From an uncultured Eubacteriales bacterium (GTDB lineage Bacteria > Bacillota > Clostridia > Oscillospirales > QAMX01): DNA of 7,926 nt. Where the stretch lies: NCBI GenBank assembly GCA_900551265.1, contig URVL01000103.1:1-7926 (forward strand), given 5' to 3'. Shown here piece after piece: positions 7,394 through 7,926 of this stretch; the stretch's first letter is position 1; every line of letters starts with the position of its first letter. The position numbers and the translations under genes were made by a program. Below the pieces are notes generated by a model. That model saw nothing but the letters and a program-made list of their open reading frames with translations, searched no databases and was not told where the DNA came from.

Positions 7394-7400
7394 ATTTACC
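7371..7400 (+). other. Probable assembly-chimera junction (LysR to ValRS)
   Basis: The reading frame passes without a stop from LysR sequence (…FEQHFKTEL) into ValRS sequence (…[15 protein letters not shown]). The link is Tyr-Glu-Lys-Gly-Leu (7379-7393), residues common in ValRS at this place and also plausible at the equivalent place of LysR effector domains. A short identical DNA stretch shared by two genomes is the usual substrate for a misjoin by a short-k-mer assembler. The codon-use break coincides with it. A true recombination event is less likely but not excluded by sequence alone. Confidence 0.75.
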
Positions 7401-7926
7401 GCGGCAACCGCATGGTTAACTGGTGCCCCCACTGCAACACCTCCATTTCCGATGCGGAAGTGGAATACAAGACTCAGGACGGCAACTTCTGGCACCTGCT
7501 GTATCCCGTTAAGGAAACCGGCGAAATGCTGGAACTGGCTACCACCCGTCCTGAGACCATGCTGGGCGATACTGCGGTGGCTATCAACCCTGAAGATCCC
7601 CGCTATGCCCACCTGCACGGCTGCCATGTGGTGCTGCCCCTGCTGAACAAGGAAATCCCCATCGTCTGCGATGAGCACGCCGATATGACCAAGGGCACCG
7701 GTGTCGTGAAGATCACCCCCGCCCACGACCCCAACGACTTTGAGGTCGGTCTGCGCCACGACCTGCCCATCGTGCGCGTGTTCACTTACGACGGCCACAT
7801 GACCGGCGCTGCCGACAAGGCTGCCGCCGATGCTCTGTTTGCCGCCGGTAAGAACACCGTCAACGAGCCCCATGTGCTGGACTGCGGCAAGTACGCCGGC
7901 ATGACTACGCTGGAGGCACGCAAGGC
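7379..7926 (+). CDS. valS: Valyl-tRNA synthetase, internal fragment (both ends missing)
   Basis: ValRS charges tRNA-Val with valine and hydrolyses mischarged threonine. From about codon 160 of the continuous frame the protein reads as the ValRS segment after the HIGH region: [20 protein letters not shown], then SISDAEVEY, then the CP1 editing domain with [19 protein letters not shown] (the Thr-rich editing motif) and [19 protein letters not shown], ending in the window at the editing-domain region [15 protein letters not shown]. The N-terminal ~170 residues with HIGH are absent, and the KMSKS motif, anticodon-binding and coiled-coil domains lie beyond the window. There is no start codon or ribosome site of its own. 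Codon use differs sharply from everything upstream (Thr: 10 ACC, 4 ACT, 1 ACG; Pro: 9 CCC, 2 CCT, no CCG), which points to another genome. The family call is secure; the linkage to this chromosome is not. Confidence 0.9.

Noticed and set aside
6902..7926. A genuine new LysR-aminoacyl-tRNA-synthetase fusion sensing tRNA or valine.
   Set aside because: Both domains are cut mid-fold, codon usage changes exactly at the join, and the join lies in a short stretch plausible for both families; misassembly explains all of this more simply.

Overview
The window reads as a low-to-medium GC Gram-positive chromosome fragment, most likely from a gut- or rumen-type clostridium (Clostridia, Oscillospirales/Lachnospirales-like). 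This rests on protein resemblance and on strong purine-rich Shine-Dalgarno sites, not on any marker that fixes the taxon. Every gene I support lies on the plus strand. The content is mostly housekeeping, and I see no CRISPR array, insertion sequence, tRNA, rRNA, prophage or defence system.

Layout. (1) 1-1722 is the 3' two-thirds of gyrA, whose 5' end lies outside the window. It overlaps by ATGA a HAD-family phosphatase of the phosphoglycolate phosphatase type (1719-2384), so the two are translationally coupled. A 13-bp perfect hairpin follows at 2391-2428. (2) 2475-2915 encodes a small stand-alone GyrI-like/AraC-effector-binding domain protein, more AT-rich than its neighbours. (3) 2916-3154 carries a weak terminator candidate, an extended -10 promoter (TGGTATAAT) and a hairpin-rich leader for secA. 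(4) 3155-5914 is a complete secA, including the C-terminal zinc-binding motif. (5) 5915-6095 is a structured intergenic region dominated by a 19-bp hairpin plus U-tract. (6) 6096-6806 encodes a PnuC-type nicotinamide riboside transporter. (7) 6902 to the window end is one open frame whose first ~160 codons are a LysR-family regulator and whose remainder is an internal piece of valyl-tRNA synthetase.

Functionally the genes are largely independent: DNA supercoiling (gyrA), metabolite repair or phosphate hydrolysis (HAD), possible small-molecule sensing (effector-binding protein), Sec protein export (secA), vitamin B3 salvage (pnuC) and a LysR switch of unknown target.

The most important observation is the LysR/ValRS junction near 7379-7393. 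Family identity and codon choice both change there: Thr ACG becomes ACC and Pro CCG becomes CCC. The join falls on a short stretch (Tyr-Glu-Lys-Gly-Leu) that either family could plausibly encode. This looks like a contig chimera from a mixed-community assembly rather than a real fusion gene. Anything after about 7379 should not be assigned to the same genome without read-level proof.
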